This document shows, piece by piece, positions 27,301 through 36,530 of a stretch of DNA of 64,000 bases. The translations under genes and the position numbers were made by a program. Below the pieces are notes generated by a model. The model saw only the letters and a program-made list of their open reading frames with translations. It was not told the origin of the DNA and did no database searches. Each line of letters starts with the position of its first letter. Position 1 is the stretch's first letter. Source of the DNA: Klebsiella oxytoca NBRC 105695 (lineage in GTDB: Bacteria > Pseudomonadota > Gammaproteobacteria > Enterobacterales > Enterobacteriaceae); NCBI RefSeq assembly GCF_001598695.1, contig NZ_BCZK01000002.1:62001-126000 (forward strand). Direction: 5' to 3'.

Positions 27301-28554
27301 TTAAGCACGAATGGTATCGTCGCCGAAACCAATCCACTTATAGGTCGTCAGGGCTTCCAGCCCCATCGGGCCGCGCGCGTGCAGCTTCTGGGTGCTGACC
27401 GCCACTTCCGCGCCGAGGCCGAACTGGCCGCCGTCGGTAAAGCGGGTAGAAGCGTTGACGTACACTGCCGAGGAGTCCACCTCGTTGATAAAGCGGTTCG
27501 CGTTGCCCAGGGTGCGCGTCAGGATGGCGTCGGAATGCTGAGTACCGTGCTCGCGAATATGCGCTACCGCTTCATCCTGATCGGCCACCACCTTCACGTT
27601 CAGATCCAGCGACAGGTACTCATTGTCATACTGCTCCGCTTTCACCGGCTCTACGCTGGCCGGGCCGTTTTGCAGCGCGGGCAGGGAGGCCGCATCGGCG
27701 TGCAGGCTGACGCCGCTTTCCGCCATCTGCTTGCTCAGCGCGGGCAGGAAGCGTTCGGCGATATCCTGATGTACCAGCAGCGTTTCGACCGAGTTACAGG
27801 CGCTCGGGCGCTGCACTTTGGCGTTAACGATCACTTTCAGCGCTTCGGCAACGTCAGCGGAGTGGTCGATATAAATATGGCAAACGCCGATCCCGCCGGT
27901 GATCACCGGAATCGTCGACTGTTCGCGGCACAGCTTATGCAAACCTGCGCCGCCGCGCGGGATCAGCATATCGATATACTTATCCATCTTCAGCATCTCG
28001 CCGACCAGCGCCCGATCCGGACTCTCAATCGCCTGGACGGTGGCTGCCGGTAAGCCGCACTCCTGCAGCGCCTGCTGAATCACTTTCACCGTGGCGGCAT
28101 TGGTGCGCCAGGTCTCTTTGCCGCCGCGCAGAATCGCCGCGTTGCCGGTTTTCAGGCACAGAGAGGCGACGTCGACGGTCACGTTCGGGCGCGCTTCGTA
28201 AATCACGCCGACCACGCCCAGCGGCACGCGGCGGCGCTCAATGCGCAGGCCGCTGTCCAGCAGGCCGCCGTCGATCACCTGACCAACCGGGTCCGCCAGG
28301 TTGCAGACCTGACGAACATCGTGAGCAATCCCGCTCAGGCGCGCCGGGTTAAGCGCCAGGCGATCGAGCAGCGCCTCGCTCAAACCGTTAGCGCGCGCTT
28401 CCGCCAGATCCTCAGCGTTAGCCCGCAGGATCGCGTCGGTCTGCGCTTCAAGATAGTCGGCAATCTTTTCCAGCACCTGGTTTTTTTCGCGGCTTGAAAG
28501 CTGCGCGAGTTTGTACGAGGCCGCTTTGGCAGCAATGCCCATTTGTTCCAGCAT
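27301..28554 (-). CDS. proA: Gamma-glutamyl phosphate reductase ProA
   Basis: A 417-residue protein, the standard ProA length. It reduces gamma-glutamyl phosphate to glutamate-5-semialdehyde with NADPH, the second step of proline synthesis. Visible blocks are [32 protein letters not shown] and [15 protein letters not shown], which holds the catalytic cysteine, and the C-terminal [13 protein letters not shown]. It begins 10 bp after proB on the same strand. Confidence 0.98.
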   Translation of the reverse strand: MLEQMGIAAKAASYKLAQLSSREKNQVLEKIADYLEAQTDAILRANAEDLAEARANGLSEALLDRLALNPARLSGIAHDVRQVCNLADPVGQVIDGGLLDSGLRIERRRVPLGVVGVIYEARPNVTVDVASLCLKTGNAAILRGGKETWRTNAATVKVIQQALQECGLPAATVQAIESPDRALVGEMLKMDKYIDMLIPRGGAGLHKLCREQSTIPVITGGIGVCHIYIDHSADVAEALKVIVNAKVQRPSACNSVETLLVHQDIAERFLPALSKQMAESGVSLHADAASLPALQNGPASVEPVKAEQYDNEYLSLDLNVKVVADQDEAVAHIREHGTQHSDAILTRTLGNANRFINEVDSSAVYVNASTRFTDGGQFGLGAEVAVSTQKLHARGPMGLEALTTYKWIGFGDDTIRA

Positions 28555-28564
28555 TTTCAGCTCC

Positions 28565-29668
28565 TTAACGGATAATCATGTCGTCACGGTGGACGGCGAC
28601 CGGGCCATATTCATAGCCCAGAATGGCATCGATCTGCTGCGAGTGCTGCCCGGCGATACGGCGCAGCGCATCGCTGTTATAGCGGCTGACGCCGTGGGCG
28701 ATATCGCGGCCTTCAAGGCTGCGAATGCGGATCACTTCGCCGCGCGAGAAGTTGCCGGTGATGGTTTTAATCCCTTTAGGCAGCAGGGAACTGCCGCGTT
28801 CAAGAATTGCCTGGGTCGCTCCGGCGTCAACGGTAATTTCGCCCGCCGGCGGTGCGCCGAAAATCCAGCGTTTGCGGTTTTCCAGCGGCGACTCCTGGGC
28901 GTGGAAACGGGTGCCTACGGAAACCCCCTCCATCACGTCGCCAATCACGCCAGGGCGGCTACCGGCGGCAATGATCGTATCAATACCCGCGCGGCAGGCG
29001 ACGTCGGCGGCCTGCAGCTTGGTGCCCATACCACCGGTACCTAAACCCGACACGCTATCGCCCGCGATAGCGCGCAGGGCGTCATCAATGCCGTAAACGT
29101 CTTTAATCAGCTCGGCCTGCGGGTTGTTGCGCGGGTCGGCGGTGAACAGCCCCTGCTGATCGGTCAGCAGCAGCAGTTTATCGGCGCCCGCGAGAATTGC
29201 CGCCAGCGCCGAAAGATTATCGTTATCGCCGACTTTAATTTCAGCGGTCGCCACGGCGTCATTTTCATTAATGACCGGCACGATATTGTTATCCAGCAGC
29301 GCGCGCAGGGTATCGCGGGCGTTAAGGAAGCGTTCGCGGTCTTCCATATCGGCGCGGGTCAGCAGCATCTGGCCAACGTGAATGCCATAAATAGAAAAAA
29401 GCTGTTCCCACAGCTGGATAAGACGGCTCTGGCCGACAGCTGCCAGCAGCTGTTTCGACGCAATGGTCGCGGGCAGTTCCGGGTAGCCGAGGTGCTCACG
29501 TCCGGCGGCTATCGCCCCGGAGGTGACGATCACAATTCGATGACCCATCGCGTGCAGCTGCGCGCACTGACGCACTAATTCAACGATATGGGCGCGGTTC
29601 AGGCGGCGGGATCCGCCCGTTAAAACACTGGTGCCCAGTTTTACCACCAGCGTCTGGCTATCACTCAT
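28565..29668 (-). CDS. proB: Glutamate 5-kinase ProB
   Basis: A 367-residue protein with an amino-acid-kinase domain ([12 protein letters not shown] at the N-terminus, [21 protein letters not shown]) and a C-terminal PUA domain after about residue 275. It phosphorylates glutamate with ATP in the first, proline-inhibited step of proline synthesis. It is the first gene of proBA and is divergent from phoE, as in E. coli. Confidence 0.98.
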   Translation of the reverse strand: MSDSQTLVVKLGTSVLTGGSRRLNRAHIVELVRQCAQLHAMGHRIVIVTSGAIAAGREHLGYPELPATIASKQLLAAVGQSRLIQLWEQLFSIYGIHVGQMLLTRADMEDRERFLNARDTLRALLDNNIVPVINENDAVATAEIKVGDNDNLSALAAILAGADKLLLLTDQQGLFTADPRNNPQAELIKDVYGIDDALRAIAGDSVSGLGTGGMGTKLQAADVACRAGIDTIIAAGSRPGVIGDVMEGVSVGTRFHAQESPLENRKRWIFGAPPAGEITVDAGATQAILERGSSLLPKGIKTITGNFSRGEVIRIRSLEGRDIAHGVSRYNSDALRRIAGQHSQQIDAILGYEYGPVAVHRDDMIIR

Positions 29669-29853
29669 GATTCTCTGCCGTTCAAAAAGGAGTTTCGATA
29701 TCGAATTGATGTTGTAACAGGAGTGAGCCCGCTTGCCAACACCTGGCGTGGTGGACGAACCACTTCATTGCGCGGATCGGGCATTCTGGCGAGAAAATAT
29801 GACACATTCATGACGGAAATAATTTAATACCCTTTTTTAGAAAAAGTTCCATG

Positions 29854-29871
29854 TTGTCATAAATTTTTAAT
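29854..29871 (+). promoter_or_regulatory. Pho box upstream of phoE
   Basis: TTGTCATAAATTTTTAAT fits the PhoB binding pattern of 7-bp repeats spaced by 4 bp, strongly in the first half and weakly in the second. It lies about 90 bp before the phoE start, the expected place for this phosphate-starvation porin. Confidence 0.6.
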
Positions 29872-29958
29872 ATTAGAGCGTTAAAAAACCTGCAGTTTTT
29901 GACAGGGCTTCCGCCCGGAATTGATTAGCGCGTATAAATAAATTACCAGGACTGAATA

Positions 29959-31011
29959 ATGAAAAAGAGCTCACAGGCATTAATGATGATGGGTCTTATT
30001 GCTTCTTCGGCTACCCAGGCGGCAGAAGTTTATAATAAAAACGGTAATAAACTGGACGTCTACGGCAAAGTCAAAGCGATGCACTATATGAGCGACTATG
30101 ACAGCAAAGATGGCGATCAGACTTACGTTCGTTTCGGCATTAAAGGTGAAACGCAGATTAACGACGATCTGACCGGCTACGGCCGTTGGGAATCGGAGTT
30201 CTCCGGCAACAAAACCGAAAGCGACTCCACGCAGAAAACGCGTCTGGCGTTCGCCGGGGTGAAAGTGAAAAACTACGGCTCATTCGACTATGGTCGTAAC
30301 CTCGGCGCGCTGTACGACGTCGAAGCCTGGACCGATATGTTCCCGGAATTCGGCGGCGACTCTTCCGCGCAGACCGATAACTTTATGACCAAACGCGCCA
30401 GCGGCCTGGCCACCTGGCGCAACACCGATTTCTTCGGCGTGGTAGATGGCCTGAATCTGACCCTGCAATATCAGGGCAAAAACGAAGGGCGCGACGCGAA
30501 GAAACAGAACGGCGACGGTTTCGGTACCGCCCTAAGCTACGACTTCGGCGGCAGCGACTTTGCCGTCAGCGCGGCCTATACCAGCTCCGATCGCACGAAC
30601 GACCAGAACCTGCTGTCTCGCGGTACGGGTAAAAAAGCGGAAGCCTGGGCAACCGGCCTGAAATATGACGCCAACAATATTTACCTGGCGACCATGTACT
30701 CAGAAACCCGCAAAATGACGCCAATCAGCGGCGGTTTTGCCAATAAAGCGCAGAACTTCGAAGCCGTGGCGCAGTACCAGTTCGATTTCGGGCTGCGTCC
30801 GTCCCTGGGCTACGTGCTGTCAAAAGGTAAGGATATTGAGGGCGTAGGCAGCGAAGATCTGGTCAACTATATTGACGTTGGCGTGACGTATTACTTCAAC
30901 AAAAATATGAATGCCTTTGTGGATTACAAAATTAACCAGCTGAAGAGCGATAATAAGCTCGGCATCAACGATGATGATATCGTTGCTGTCGGTATGACCT
31001 ATCAGTTCTGA
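29959..31011 (+). CDS. phoE: Outer-membrane phosphoporin PhoE
   Basis: A 350-residue trimeric porin of the OmpC/OmpF/PhoE family. A signal peptide ends at TQA before [19 protein letters not shown]. The eyelet loop carries FGGDSS, and the C-terminus is GMTYQF with terminal Phe. The lysine-containing loops suit anion passage. Position beside proBA and the upstream Pho box identify it as PhoE rather than OmpC or OmpF. It is induced by phosphate starvation through PhoB. Confidence 0.95.
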   Translation: MKKSSQALMMMGLIASSATQAAEVYNKNGNKLDVYGKVKAMHYMSDYDSKDGDQTYVRFGIKGETQINDDLTGYGRWESEFSGNKTESDSTQKTRLAFAGVKVKNYGSFDYGRNLGALYDVEAWTDMFPEFGGDSSAQTDNFMTKRASGLATWRNTDFFGVVDGLNLTLQYQGKNEGRDAKKQNGDGFGTALSYDFGGSDFAVSAAYTSSDRTNDQNLLSRGTGKKAEAWATGLKYDANNIYLATMYSETRKMTPISGGFANKAQNFEAVAQYQFDFGLRPSLGYVLSKGKDIEGVGSEDLVNYIDVGVTYYFNKNMNAFVDYKINQLKSDNKLGINDDDIVAVGMTYQF

Positions 31012-31031
31012 TAAGTTAACAGCTAACAGAC

Positions 31032-31065
31032 AACAAAGCCGCCGTGGTGACAGGGCGGCTTTGTT
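31032..31065 (+). terminator. Intrinsic terminator after phoE
   Basis: AACAAAGCCGCC and GGCGGCTTTGTT are perfect 12-bp complements around a 10-nt loop, 20 bp after the phoE stop. The convergent NlpC/P60 gene ends at 31074, so the hairpin can act in both directions. Confidence 0.85.
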
Positions 31066-31073
31066 ATGAGTGA

Positions 31074-31637
31074 TTAACGATTTTTTGCCAGATGCAGATT
31101 ATCGTTATTCATGGTTATCTGGGCGTTATATTCCTTCGGCAGGCGGCGAGCCTGGTAGAATACCGATTGCCAGTATGGATTATCCAGCGAAGAGCGCATC
31201 ACGCCCTGGCTGGTGGAGGCATGAAGAAAATTACGGTCGGTATCATAGAAACCGACGTGCATGCCGCCTTTAATACGGAAGAAGACTAAATCTCCCGGCC
31301 GCAGCTGCCGCGGGCTTACGCGCTCGCCCATATGCAGAAGCTCGCGCGTCGTAATGCGCTCCATCGGCAGGTTGAAGCGATCTTTGAGCGTGCGCCAGAC
31401 AAACCCGGAGCAGTCGACGCCGCTTTGCTCCGTCCCGCCCCATTCGTAGGGCGTTCCCTCCCAGGTATGCATTTGATCGTGCAGCGCGGCGATCACCGGG
31501 ATCAGATCGTCTGAACCTCCGTCGATGGTCGAGTGACTACTCTGGGCGGCGGTTTTATGCGGTTTCGATGAGGATGAACATCCTGCCAAAAGCAAAAAAG
31601 GAACAAACAGTAGCGCGTGAGAGAGTCTGGGCTTCAT
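31074..31637 (-). CDS. NlpC/P60-family lipoprotein (peptidoglycan endopeptidase)
   Basis: A 187-residue lipoprotein with signal peptide core ALLFVPFLL and lipobox LLAGC. The NlpC/P60 (C40) domain follows with the catalytic triad visible as Cys in GVDCSGFVWRTL, His in GGMHVGFY and a second His in NFLHAS. It probably cuts peptide cross-links in murein, like MepS/Spr and YafL. A GTG 18 bp upstream is an alternative start; the chosen ATG gives a normal signal peptide. It converges on phoE. Confidence 0.87.
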   Translation of the reverse strand: MKPRLSHALLFVPFLLLAGCSSSSKPHKTAAQSSHSTIDGGSDDLIPVIAALHDQMHTWEGTPYEWGGTEQSGVDCSGFVWRTLKDRFNLPMERITTRELLHMGERVSPRQLRPGDLVFFRIKGGMHVGFYDTDRNFLHASTSQGVMRSSLDNPYWQSVFYQARRLPKEYNAQITMNNDNLHLAKNR

Positions 31638-31967
31638 ATCATTGTTTTTCGTCACTGAAAACGGGCCGTGATATTTTATAGCCGATTCGCTACGGCCTCA
31701 GAATGACCAAACGCAAAATTTACGAAACCTTACGTAATTAATAGGGGCAGGATCGTGTAGTGAAAAATAACGCGCATTATTTAACGCCAACCTGAACTTA
31801 TCGTATTAATAAATTTTTTCTCCGTGAAACAATATTTCACAAATATTCGCGTGTGACGCAACCGGGCAAATTCACTTCAAGGTGAAAGATCCTCATCATC
31901 CCGCCATTGCGCCGCCAGGCTCCCCTCCAGTACTTTTGAGGGATAAAAGAGAGAGTGGGGCGGGCTA

Positions 31968-32912
31968 ATGCATCTGGATTTTCGCCAACTGCGCAACTTT
32001 GTGGCGCTCGTTGAGTACGGCAGTTTTAATCGTGCGGCCGAGGCGGTGTGCCTGTCGCAGTCGGCATTCAGCCGCAGCATCCAGGCGCTGGAGCAGAGCG
32101 TCGGGCATCCTTTATTTGACCGGCAGAGCAAGCTACCGACGCTCACTCTGCACGGGCAAAAGCTGCTGCCCTACGCCCGCCGTTTTCAGGAACTTAACGT
32201 CGAGCTCAGCAGCCAGCTGCGCGAAGCGGACGATGCGCAAACCGGCGAGGTCGCCTTTGGCTGCGGCCCGGCCCCCGCCGCGAGGCTGATTCCGGCTGCC
32301 ATCGGCGAGTTTCATCGTCTTTTGCCGCAGGCGAGGGTGCGCTTTCAGATTGATAACTGGCTGGCTCTGCATCAGGCGCTCACCTCCCAGAGCTATCCTT
32401 TTGTCGTCGCCGACAGCTGGCAGGCCGAGCTCGACCCGCAGCTGCGCGTTCAGCCACTCAGCCCGCAGCGCTGCTTTTTCGTCTGCCATGCCGGGCATCC
32501 GCTGGCAAAACAGGGTCCGGTCTCTATTCAGGCGATGCTGCGTTACCCCTTTGCGGCACCCTATCTGCCGCCGGGCGTGCGCAAAGTGCTGGCGACCCTC
32601 AGCCAGCAGCAGGACTTCGCGCCGGCGATTCAGTGCGACCATATCTACGCGCTGCTTTCGACCCTGGCGCGAACCAATGCGATTAGCTTCGCCAGCGAGG
32701 ATGGCTTCGCGCTATGCCAGCACAGCCATCGGCTGGTTAAGCTGGAGCTCAGCGATCTGCCTGAAGAGTGGCGGCTGATGCAGACCCGGTTTGCCATTAT
32801 CTCTCCGGTTCATGCGGCTCAGCCGCCGCTGGTTGCGAAACTGATAGAGATGATCCTCCATACCGATCGTCAGCATCAGCTGCAGCTGCTGGCCCAGGAG
32901 GAGGGGAGTTAA
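31968..32912 (+). CDS. LysR-family regulator of the sulfate-ester locus
   Basis: A 314-residue LysR-type protein. The helix-turn-helix FNRAAEAVCLSQSAFSRSIQALE lies at residues 19-41, with a co-inducer domain behind it. Its stop overlaps that of the convergent binding-protein gene by 2 bp. In Pseudomonas putida a LysR regulator (SftR) controls the atsRBC and astA genes, and this gene has the corresponding company. The name SftR-like is an inference from context. Confidence 0.85.
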   Translation: MHLDFRQLRNFVALVEYGSFNRAAEAVCLSQSAFSRSIQALEQSVGHPLFDRQSKLPTLTLHGQKLLPYARRFQELNVELSSQLREADDAQTGEVAFGCGPAPAARLIPAAIGEFHRLLPQARVRFQIDNWLALHQALTSQSYPFVVADSWQAELDPQLRVQPLSPQRCFFVCHAGHPLAKQGPVSIQAMLRYPFAAPYLPPGVRKVLATLSQQQDFAPAIQCDHIYALLSTLARTNAISFASEDGFALCQHSHRLVKLELSDLPEEWRLMQTRFAIISPVHAAQPPLVAKLIEMILHTDRQHQLQLLAQEEGS

Positions 32913-33976
32913 CCGGCGTTTTTCGCCTGGCCTTGGGCATCGTACTGCGGCCAGCGATTTTCCAGCTGCTGGGCTTTCAGCGCCCGCTCGACAAACTGGC
33001 CGTCCACCCACTGGCTGACGTCGAAAGCGCTGCGGATCAGGCGGCCCGAGTGAGCCTGCCCGACGCTGCTGCTAAAGCTGGCGGTCAGGAACGGGTCGAT
33101 GCGCGGCGAGGTGGTAAAGTTCAGATCCTGCGGCTGCAGCTCTTCGAGAAACAGCGCCTGCGGGATCTGGCTCTGCTGCGCCATCTCGGCGGACCAGGCG
33201 TCGCGATTGGCGGGGTCACTGATTTCAGCGGCGTTCTTCACCAACACGTTAACGATCTGCTGGGTCGCCTGCGGCCAGGCGTCTATAAACGTCTGCGTGC
33301 CGAGGAACCCGGCCTGAGTGGTGTTCTGGCGGCCGGAGTCACCGCTTTTGACGACCACATCAATCTTATCGCCGCGTAGCGCCAGCAGCGAAACGCCGCC
33401 CCACACCGCATCGACGCGACCGGCCGCCAGCGCCGCTTTGCCGGCGTTCCAGTCGAGGTTGATCACCTGCAGGCTGCGCTCGTTGAGGCCGACGGTTTGC
33501 AGCGCCCGGTCAAAGGCCAACTGGTCCGCCGTGCCGCGATAAACCGCCACCCGTTTGCCTTTCAGATCGGCGAGGGTTTTAATCCCGGAAGCTTTGGTCA
33601 CCGCGAGGTAAGATTCCGAACCCCGGCTGCCCAGCAGCAGGCGCGTCGGCAGCCCGTTGGCCTTACCGATAATCGCCGCCAGATCGCCGAGGTAGACAAA
33701 ATCCAGCTGGCGGTTGGCTAACGCTTCATTTACTGCCGGACCGGCGCCTTTGAAAAACTGCCACTGCACTTCCACGCCCTGCGGCTTAAACACCTCTTCC
33801 AGCTGATGGCGGATAAACGCCATGCCGACCGGCCCCTCAATAAAGGGTTTACTGCCCGCGCTCTGGTCCGGCACGCCGATGCGGATAGTGCGTAGCGTTT
33901 CGGCCTGGACGCTGGACGCCAGGCCGATGACCGCGACCAGCGCCAGCAAGGTGCGGTTGAATATTGCTTTCATCAT
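32909..33976 (-). CDS. ABC transporter substrate-binding protein (AtsR/SsuA type)
   Basis: A 355-residue periplasmic protein of the aliphatic sulfonate/nitrate/taurine binding group. The signal peptide (TLLALVAVIGLASSVQA) ends before ETLRTIRIGVPDQ. The core shows ALANRQLDFVYLGDLAA and LKGKRVAVYRGTADQLAFDRAL. The start at ATG 33976 has GGGAG 9 nt upstream. It is divergent from the permease-ATPase-sulfotransferase genes. It probably captures aryl or alkyl sulfate esters or sulfonates. Confidence 0.86.
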   Translation of the reverse strand: MMKAIFNRTLLALVAVIGLASSVQAETLRTIRIGVPDQSAGSKPFIEGPVGMAFIRHQLEEVFKPQGVEVQWQFFKGAGPAVNEALANRQLDFVYLGDLAAIIGKANGLPTRLLLGSRGSESYLAVTKASGIKTLADLKGKRVAVYRGTADQLAFDRALQTVGLNERSLQVINLDWNAGKAALAAGRVDAVWGGVSLLALRGDKIDVVVKSGDSGRQNTTQAGFLGTQTFIDAWPQATQQIVNVLVKNAAEISDPANRDAWSAEMAQQSQIPQALFLEELQPQDLNFTTSPRIDPFLTASFSSSVGQAHSGRLIRSAFDVSQWVDGQFVERALKAQQLENRWPQYDAQGQAKNAG

Positions 33977-34198
33977 AACGTGTTGCTCCCTTGAGTTTTT
34001 TCTCACCCTAAAGAGCCGACGGGCAACGTGTTAAATGCTTTTATTCGCCAAGCATTGCCGAAAAAAAGCTAAATCAGAAGCCGCGTGCCCGCCAGGCTGA
34101 AATGCATTTGATGCATCGCGATTATTCGCCTTACGCAATGGCGGCGAAGCGTGAGGCACGTTTTGATAGCGACATGACTGACTGAAAAGTGGACCGAA

Positions 34199-35767
34199 AT
34201 GTCGCAGATGATCTTAAGAACGGATGCTCCCGGCAGGCCGGGGTTCAGGCTTAACGGCTGGCCGTGGCTGCTGCCTGCGTTACTGCTGCTGCTGTGGTAC
34301 ATCGCCGCGCACGAGGGATGGATGCCGGAGCAAATTTTGCCCGCGCCGTCGGTGGTTGCCGATACCGCCCTGTCGCTGCTGAGCGGCGATCTACTGGCGC
34401 AGTGGGGATTCAGCCTTCAGCATCTGGCGCTTGGCCTGCTGCTGGGCGCCATCGCAGGCACGCTGCTCGGGGCGCTGTTCGGCCTGGTGCCGGCCGCCGC
34501 GCAGCGGGTGGAACCGCTGTTTTACGCGCTGGCGCAAATCCCGACGCTCGGCTGGATCCCGCTGTTTATGGTGCTGTTCGGGATCGATAACGGCCTCAAG
34601 CTGGCGGTGATCGTCAAAACCACCGTAGTACCGATGACCATTAATACGCAGCAGGCGGTGGCCGGCGTGCCGTTGACCCTGAGCGAAGCCGCAAGAGTAA
34701 TGAATTTTTCCCGCTGGCAGCGGCTGCGCTGGCTGGTGATCCCGGCAAGCCTGCCGGGTTGGTTTACCGGCCTGCGTCTGGCGCTATCGCAGGCCTGGGT
34801 GTCGCTTATCGTCGTGGAACTGCTGGCTTCTTCGGAAGGTATTGGCTACCTGATGGTCTGGGGTCGTCAGCTGTTTCAGTTGGATATCGTCTTCGTCACC
34901 ATTGCGGTGGTTGGCCTGAGCGGCATGCTGATGGAGTGGGCGGCGAACCGGGCCTGTTCCCGGCTGGTGTTCTGGCCGCAGCCTGCCGCCGGACGCCTGG
35001 CGTGGAAACCGCAGGCCAGCTGGCGGGCGCTGCAGCTGCCGTTAGTTCTGCTGGCGCTGTGGCAGCTGGCCAGCCAGTCAGGCTGGATTGATGAAGCCTT
35101 GTTCTCTTCGCCGCTGGCGGTAGCGGTGCGCTTTATTCAGGGCATCCTGAGCGGGGAGCTGACTACGGCGATGTTGGCCAGTCTCGGACGGGCCTTTGTC
35201 GGCGGCGCGCTGGGGATTACGGGCGGTCTGCTCTGCGGACTGCTGCTGGCGCTGCGCCCGCGCGCCGGGCAAATCTTCACGCCCACGTTAAACGTGCTGC
35301 GCCATATCGCCCTGTTTGCCTGGCTACCGCTGCTGACCGCATGGGTGGGCAACGATAACGGCGGCAAAATCGTCTTTATCGCGCTGGCGTCGTTCTTTCC
35401 GATGTTCTTCAGCACGCTGCAGGCCGTGCTGCAGCGTAACCCGCAGCTCGATGAAGTGGCCAGGGTACTGCGCCTGGGCGAATTAGCGCGCCTGCGCAGG
35501 GTTATTCTTCCCGGCGCGGCGCCGGGGATCTTCGCCGGTCTACGGCTGGCGCTGATTTACGCCTGGCTTGGCAATATCGGCGCGGAATATTTCATGTCCT
35601 CCGGCGTCGGCATCGGCAGCCTGATGATCAACGCCCAGCAGCTGCTGGATATGCCCACCATTCTCTGCGGCATGGTGCTGGTCGGTATCACCGGCGCGGC
35701 GCTGGATAAAGCCGGACGTTTACTGGAAATGCGCGCCACCCGCTGGCGTCAACAGGAGCAGCTATGA
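34199..35767 (+). CDS. Double-length ABC transporter permease (AtsB type)
   Basis: A 522-residue protein made of two SsuC-like permease halves. The first (about residues 20-255) has the ATPase-contact EAARVMNFSRWQRLRWLVIPASLPG. The second (about residues 275-515) has EVARVLRLGELARLRRVILPGAAPG. A single gene thus supplies both membrane subunits. AtsB of the P. putida sulfate-ester transporter has this doubled form. The gene overlaps the ATPase gene by 4 bp (ATGA). It is divergent from the binding-protein gene across a 222-bp promoter region. Confidence 0.9.
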   Translation: MSQMILRTDAPGRPGFRLNGWPWLLPALLLLLWYIAAHEGWMPEQILPAPSVVADTALSLLSGDLLAQWGFSLQHLALGLLLGAIAGTLLGALFGLVPAAAQRVEPLFYALAQIPTLGWIPLFMVLFGIDNGLKLAVIVKTTVVPMTINTQQAVAGVPLTLSEAARVMNFSRWQRLRWLVIPASLPGWFTGLRLALSQAWVSLIVVELLASSEGIGYLMVWGRQLFQLDIVFVTIAVVGLSGMLMEWAANRACSRLVFWPQPAAGRLAWKPQASWRALQLPLVLLALWQLASQSGWIDEALFSSPLAVAVRFIQGILSGELTTAMLASLGRAFVGGALGITGGLLCGLLLALRPRAGQIFTPTLNVLRHIALFAWLPLLTAWVGNDNGGKIVFIALASFFPMFFSTLQAVLQRNPQLDEVARVLRLGELARLRRVILPGAAPGIFAGLRLALIYAWLGNIGAEYFMSSGVGIGSLMINAQQLLDMPTILCGMVLVGITGAALDKAGRLLEMRATRWRQQEQL

Positions 35768-36507
35768 CCTCTTCAACTCTGGTCTCTTTTCGCCACGTGC
35801 GTAAATCCTGGCAACAGGTAACGGCGCTACAGAATTTCAGCCTGGATATCGCCGCCGGTGAACTGGTGGCGCTGGTGGGCAGCAGCGGCTGCGGTAAATC
35901 GACGCTGCTGCGGATGCTGGTAGGCCTGGAGTCAGCGACCCAGGGCGAAATTCGCATTAACGGCGAGCCGGTCACCGGCGTGGGCAAAGAGCGCGGCATC
36001 GTATTTCAGGAGCCGCGCCTGTTTCCGTGGCTGAAGGTGATCGACAACGTGATGCTCGGTCTGGCGGATGAAAAGCTCAGCCGGGCGGATAAGCGCCAGC
36101 GGGCGCTGGAAATGCTGGAACGCGTGCAGCTCAGCGAATTCGCCAACGCGCTGCCCGCGCAGCTCTCCGGCGGTATGGCCCAGCGGGTCGCCATTGCCCG
36201 CGGCCTGGTGGCACGTCCGCAGATTCTTATGCTCGATGAGCCTTTCGGCGCGCTGGATGCCCTGACGCGCCATACCCTGCAGCAGGAACTTTTACAGATA
36301 CATCAGCGCGCGGGAACCACCACGCTGCTGGTGACGCACGATGTGGAAGAAGCCGTCGCCCTGGCCGACCGGGTCGTTGTGCTCTCGCCGCGTCCGGGGC
36401 GGATACGGGAAGTGGTAAGCCTGGCGCTGCCCCATCCGCGCCAGCGCGATGATGCCGCGTTTACCGCCGCCTGCCGCCAGATACGCAATCTGATTACTTC
36501 TGCCTGA
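35764..36507 (+). CDS. ABC transporter ATPase (AtsC/SsuB type)
   Basis: A 247-residue ATPase with Walker A GSSGCGKST, Q-loop FQEPRLFPW, signature LSGGMAQRVAIARG and Walker B ILMLDEPFGALD, typical of the sulfonate/taurine/nitrate importer group. It overlaps the double permease by 4 bp, so the two are translationally coupled. It is followed 23 bp later by the arylsulfotransferase gene. Confidence 0.93.
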   Translation: MTSSTLVSFRHVRKSWQQVTALQNFSLDIAAGELVALVGSSGCGKSTLLRMLVGLESATQGEIRINGEPVTGVGKERGIVFQEPRLFPWLKVIDNVMLGLADEKLSRADKRQRALEMLERVQLSEFANALPAQLSGGMAQRVAIARGLVARPQILMLDEPFGALDALTRHTLQQELLQIHQRAGTTTLLVTHDVEEAVALADRVVVLSPRPGRIREVVSLALPHPRQRDDAAFTAACRQIRNLITSA

Positions 36508-36530
36508 TTCTTTAATGTAAGGAGCAACTT